Below are positions 61,701 to 64,000 of a stretch of DNA of 64,000 bases, piece after piece. A model generated the notes under the pieces. It had not been told where the DNA came from. It was given only the letters and a program-made list of their open reading frames with translations, and ran no database searches. The DNA is from DATKUA01 sp965602675. Its GTDB lineage: Bacteria > Acidobacteriota > DATKUA01. The DNA lies in the NCBI GenBank assembly GCA_965602675.1, contig CBFCZO010000004.1, positions 1-64,000 of the forward strand. Reading direction: 5' to 3'. A program made the translations under genes and the position numbers. Positions within the stretch are counted from its first letter, which is position 1; each line of letters opens with the position of its first letter.

Positions 61701-62798
61701 GGCATTCATGCGGGCTGTGACAACGGGATTATCAAAAATCCGCGCCACCTCGACGGAGCCGCTGACATGGCCGTCGAGCACATCCGCCTCAAGCTCCTCG
61801 CTACGGAGCTCGTCTCCGGAAAACACCAGCCTGTTGCGCAGCCTTTCAATCAGAAGGTCGCCGACACGCAACCTCGGAACCAGCGTTTCCGCTTCGGCCT
61901 GCAACCGGCCGTCGGCATATCTCAGGCTGCCGGAGGCCTCGAGCCAACCGGATATAACACCCTGACCCTCAAGGCTCAACAGTCCCAGGTCGGCTTCGAG
62001 CTCTACCTCCGCCGTCGCGTTACCCGTCGTAAAGTCATAGCTGCCCTCATTCACGAACAGCCTCGAGCCGTAATCGCCCCTGAGTCTCGCCGCACCTGAA
62101 AGCACATTGCCGGCCGCCGCGAAGCTCAATCCGATATCCGTTGAGACAGGCTTCAAGCCTGGAAGCGTCAACCGCAGACGTTTGAGCTCGGCATCGCCGC
62201 GGAAGGCGTCGCGACCGGTCTGCTTCAGGCTGAAAGTGACCTGGCCGGAATCCATGCCCCAGCCAATCGCCTGACCGCTGAAAAGCAACTCACCGTTGTA
62301 AACATCGAGGCTCCCGATTCTGACCTCCCCGCCCCCGGCGGGCTCCGTCAGCATGAATTCAGGAAGGTTGTTCTCCCCGTCTGCCGTGTAAACGATATCC
62401 ACTATCGGCTGAAGCAGAATCAGCTGCTTGATATCAATCACACCTTGAAGGATCGAGCGGTGATCTACCTGCAACAAGACATAATCGATGTAGAGCGGAT
62501 CGGGAAGGTCGGGCTTGCCCGAGCCGACCCTCAAACCCTTGATCAGGACTCGGCCGCCGAGCAGATCAAAGCGCAGCGACTGCAGCGTCACCGGCCTGCC
62601 GAGTGCCTCCTCGGCACCGTCGGTGATCAAACCCATCAGCATCAACTCGAAATCGAGCGATTGGAGATAGAGGCTGGCAAATGCGGCAACCATGGCGGCC
62701 GCCAGCAGGCCGTAAAGCAGAATCCTGCCGACTACTGCCGCCAGCACCCGGAAGAAAGCTCCGGGACCGCTTTTATTTTTCTTTTTCTCTTTCGACAT
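58779..62798 (-). CDS. tamB: Translocation and assembly module protein TamB (DUF490)
   Basis: A very large (1339-residue) periplasm-spanning protein: cytoplasmic basic N-terminus (S-K-E-K-K-K-N-K), one membrane helix (about 20-42), a long beta-rich body expected to form the hydrophobic groove seen in AsmA/TamB-type lipid-transfer proteins, and a C-terminal TamB domain (about the last 340 residues) with R-A-E-V-K-E-G-Q-V-F-Y-R, F-V-N-P-Y-R-I-E-P, S-T-I-D-I-L-H-L-L. It ends 4 bp before the Omp85 start. Likely moves phospholipid or assists OMP assembly. An upstream TTG (62828) is an alternative start but lacks support. Confidence 0.93.
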   Translation of the reverse strand: MSKEKKKNKSGPGAFFRVLAAVVGRILLYGLLAAAMVAAFASLYLQSLDFELMLMGLITDGAEEALGRPVTLQSLRFDLLGGRVLIKGLRVGSGKPDLPDPLYIDYVLLQVDHRSILQGVIDIKQLILLQPIVDIVYTADGENNLPEFMLTEPAGGGEVRIGSLDVYNGELLFSGQAIGWGMDSGQVTFSLKQTGRDAFRGDAELKRLRLTLPGLKPVSTDIGLSFAAAGNVLSGAARLRGDYGSRLFVNEGSYDFTTGNATAEVELEADLGLLSLEGQGVISGWLEASGSLRYADGRLQAEAETLVPRLRVGDLLIERLRNRLVFSGDELRSEELEADVLDGHVSGSVEVARIFDNPVVTARMNAEQLDIPKVLRAAGLEKIQVRGRLDGSFSLSLDLQRPEELFVSGDISTTWKEGSERPYREAVAAVGAGRDFEIFSQTYIPVALSGHFEFSDNALLLGENFIARTPLSEIRINGAVDSKSLNLVLRSRSVGTEEVALALTNLGRVLGLDQGSPEEQYPIASIVRSFEASGQAVLRLSGRLDDPAVDLRVRSSSVRYMGRSLGNGTMRLEWAGGELRFPQIRLRDGLSAMDIQGKVSFPPGQAAEAEFNLEFAELDLAGLESLAGMEPIGLTGIGEGQLSLNIGNEFVGGGKVKVRSLTFRDISFDHAEAEVAFGERLALRDLDAVGPGGVRIQGSVDYDTVSEDWRASLRASGIQLENYVELLAPGSQLKGTVDVNIDANGHRLAANGLFDFSIAGAGAGGLALGDITGQLRADGSKAALSITSGGQDYKINAELLGDRHDEISLELENDSIDLSALAQEFMPDARLYLQVSNGASARLKLADTGFEAELRLGRVQAGLEQFSAGSEGPVTIRYAGDRVYLNDISIDQGIYKLNVGGSVGLSAPLSLNFKLDGSVNLVALSDFLPDFSFGGGAVFEELNIRGSIEKPLINGLVRVTDGFVRHKESNLSLSNMQGELRIENERVEIGRARAFFSGGVVNLDGFVLLDFAALQPSDFQFNIEGTGVELSIPKELDAVVDSSLILRGNLQDSILTGEIDVRSALYTRRFDPEAEILRAQQQPLQVAAEELRNLRLDLALRGEEDIRMDNNFADMEVILDLQIVGTAAEPVITGRAEVKEGQVFYRDRRYTITSGVIDFVNPYRIEPHFDFRAETQIKEYRVFLEFHGTPDRLYPTLTSDPSESTIDILHLLAVGKVRQNPFPSDTERLQEQLLGLALSGFITRQVTGQLERRAEQLFGIDRFRIDPFFAGGSNNLSPRMTVGEQITDRLSVIYSRNLSKSANQVLVLEYQLSPTMMIVGSREEDGSYAIDIHLKHSFR

Positions 62799-62893
62799 CT
62801 TAGGATGGAGATATAACACAAAGCACAAGCAAAAGCTGTGAGCTGGGCTTCAGATAGCAAGCCACTGCGAGCATGAGATGGCCTGGGCCTCTC

Positions 62894-64000
62894 TCATAGG
62901 CTTGCCTTGATCGTGAACTTGCTCGCTGGTTTGAGCAGAACATCCTTGTAGAGCTCTGACATCCGGGTCGATATCTGGTTGGCTCGCGCCCAAGCCTTCT
63001 TCCGCTTCGACTCGTCTCCGCTCTTATAGGCTGTTTGCAGAGCGCGCAATGTCGAACCGAATTCCAGGCCGAGCATTATGATATTTCTCTTTACCGTCTC
63101 ATCGCTCAGGTTTTTCATCACCCATGAGAAAAAATCGGCCCAGCTCTTCGCGTTCTCGCGCAGGTTCCGAACCTTCTCGGCCCCCCTGCCTTTCGCCGGC
63201 ACCTTTACAGCAAGCCCCAGGGCCATCCGCTCGACCATCAGCTTGCGTCCGGCCTCGTTGACTGCAAGATGCTTGTGAACGATCGCCTCATCCTTCAGAC
63301 TCAAATCGCCCACTCGGTAACGCCGGAACCGATTCTCTGATACCGGCTGTTTGTAGCGCGTTTCTCCTTTTGTTTTTACGCCGTGCTTCTTGAGTATCTT
63401 ACGGATAGCGTAATTGGTCGGCTTGTGTTTCTTGAGCTCGACGTGGTTGAGAATGTCCGAAAACTTGCATCCCGAGCGATAGAGCTCGACTATCTTCTGC
63501 TGCGCCTCACGCGGCCAGCGTCGAAGTTCTCCCTTCTTCCAGGTCAGCTTCACTCCTTGGCTTTTAAGGATGTCGCGGATGACGTAGCCGCTCGGCCGGT
63601 ACTCCTTCAGCAACTCGCTTTTCCTGATGTCATTGATCAGCATGCCGCTCTCGTACATCCTGACGATCTTGCGCACGATCTGCGGCTTCCAGATGTCGCG
63701 CCGGCGGGACGGGCGGAATTTGACCTTGCCCGCGTTGGCCTCCAGTATCCTCACTATCGTCGACTTGGACGTCCTGCAGTCGCCCACCTCGGAATTAACC
63801 GAATCCCGGATCGCGCGGATCGATTTGCCCTCGTTGCGCAGCGCGACGATCTTGTCAACCAGCTCCAGTTCCCAGAACTCGGGCTTCCTCTTCTTCTTCC
63901 GCCAATTCGCGCTGATACCGTTGGCCTTGAGGATGTTGCGGATTGTGTACTCCGACGGCGACAGCTTGGTTATTTCAGGGAGCTTCAGAATATCTGAAAT
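62894..64000 (-). CDS. Protein with tandem helix-turn-helix modules (N-terminus outside the window)
   Basis: The frame is open from the window edge (64000) to the stop at 62894, giving 368 visible residues; the start is not in view (GTG 63787 would be internal). Residues 1-212 hold four repeats, the first one partial, of about 58-62 residues. The shared pattern is Trp, a helix like K-I-V-x-L-Y-x-S-G, a second helix, and a recognition-like helix I-R-N-I-L / I-V-R-I-L / I-R-D-I-L / I-R-K-I-L (residues 20, 82, 141, 199). Each looks like a homeodomain-like HTH. The C-terminal 155 residues are basic and helical, without a known motif. Likely a DNA-binding protein; function unknown. Confidence 0.85.
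   Translation of the reverse strand: MSDILKLPEITKLSPSEYTIRNILKANGISANWRKKKRKPEFWELELVDKIVALRNEGKSIRAIRDSVNSEVGDCRTSKSTIVRILEANAGKVKFRPSRRRDIWKPQIVRKIVRMYESGMLINDIRKSELLKEYRPSGYVIRDILKSQGVKLTWKKGELRRWPREAQQKIVELYRSGCKFSDILNHVELKKHKPTNYAIRKILKKHGVKTKGETRYKQPVSENRFRRYRVGDLSLKDEAIVHKHLAVNEAGRKLMVERMALGLAVKVPAKGRGAEKVRNLRENAKSWADFFSWVMKNLSDETVKRNIIMLGLEFGSTLRALQTAYKSGDESKRKKAWARANQISTRMSELYKDVLLKPASKFTIKASL
63365..64000 (-). repeat. Tandem repeat array encoding HTH modules
   Basis: Coding repeats of about 175-185 bp (58-62 codons), three full and one cut by the window edge. Anchors in translation: Trp at residues 43, 104 and 162, and I-x-x-I-L at 20-24, 82-86, 141-145 and 199-203. Protein-level similarity is clear but the DNA is well diverged, so the duplications are old. 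Confidence 0.75.

Overview
The window reads as a stretch of chromosome from a motile, Gram-negative (two-membrane) bacterium of fairly high GC content. Evidence for an outer membrane is a TamB - Omp85 (BamA/TamA-like) - SurA-like run and an M23 envelope peptidase. Evidence for two motility systems is a type IV pilus motor/regulator block and a large flagellar operon. FlhF/FlhG beside FliA suggests few or polar flagella, and a MglA-type GTPase with a Roadblock partner suggests a polarity switch of the kind known from Myxococcus and relatives. No rRNA, tRNA, CRISPR or transposon was found, so taxonomy cannot be fixed; a deltaproteobacterium-like lineage or an uncultured candidate phylum would fit.

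Left part (1-6.95 kb): end of pyrD, pyrF and rnc; two small membrane proteins; mnmA on the other strand; then a minus-strand envelope group of M23 peptidase, a bactofilin-like beta-helix protein and an orphan zinc anti-sigma factor. 6.6-14.3 kb: a small unknown protein followed by pilB-pilT-pilC-pilS-pilR, i.e. pilus extension and retraction ATPases, platform protein and the sigma54-dependent two-component system. No pilin is present. 14.4-23.2 kb: a cation/proton antiporter with an unusual N-terminal domain, a sirtuin lacking its zinc site, carA-carB (linked in pathway to pyrF and pyrD at the left edge) and a short-form pta.

23.3-26.8 kb: two tandem tail-anchored coiled-coil paralogues of unknown function, then a Roadblock protein and a MglA-like GTPase. 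26.8-42.4 kb (minus strand): one long flagellar transcription unit, in transcriptional order motA, motB-like, motB, fliL, fliN, fliO, fliP, fliQ, fliR, flhB, flhF, flhG, fliA, fliM, fliY-like, two HDOD proteins, a DUF2802-like protein, fliK and a stand-alone FlhB C-domain. It is headed by a near-consensus promoter whose -35 box lies in a perfect 16-bp palindrome. The first of the two MotB-type proteins lacks the membrane aspartate needed for ion conduction.

42.6-55.5 kb: a frameshifted aminopeptidase-like pseudogene; ileS-lspA-lgt; a 461-bp structured region; a secreted TPR protein with a strong terminator; an alanine-type aminotransferase; a GDPD; and two ABC-2 permease genes, the second carrying two in-frame amber codons. 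54.6-62.8 kb (minus): tamB, an Omp85 gene, a SurA-like chaperone without a PPIase domain and an AmmeMemoRadiSam B (Memo) protein, tightly packed. The right edge holds the visible part of a protein with at least four tandem helix-turn-helix modules of about 58-62 residues, the most unusual object in the window, together with the altered stator pair and the tail-anchored coiled-coil pair.
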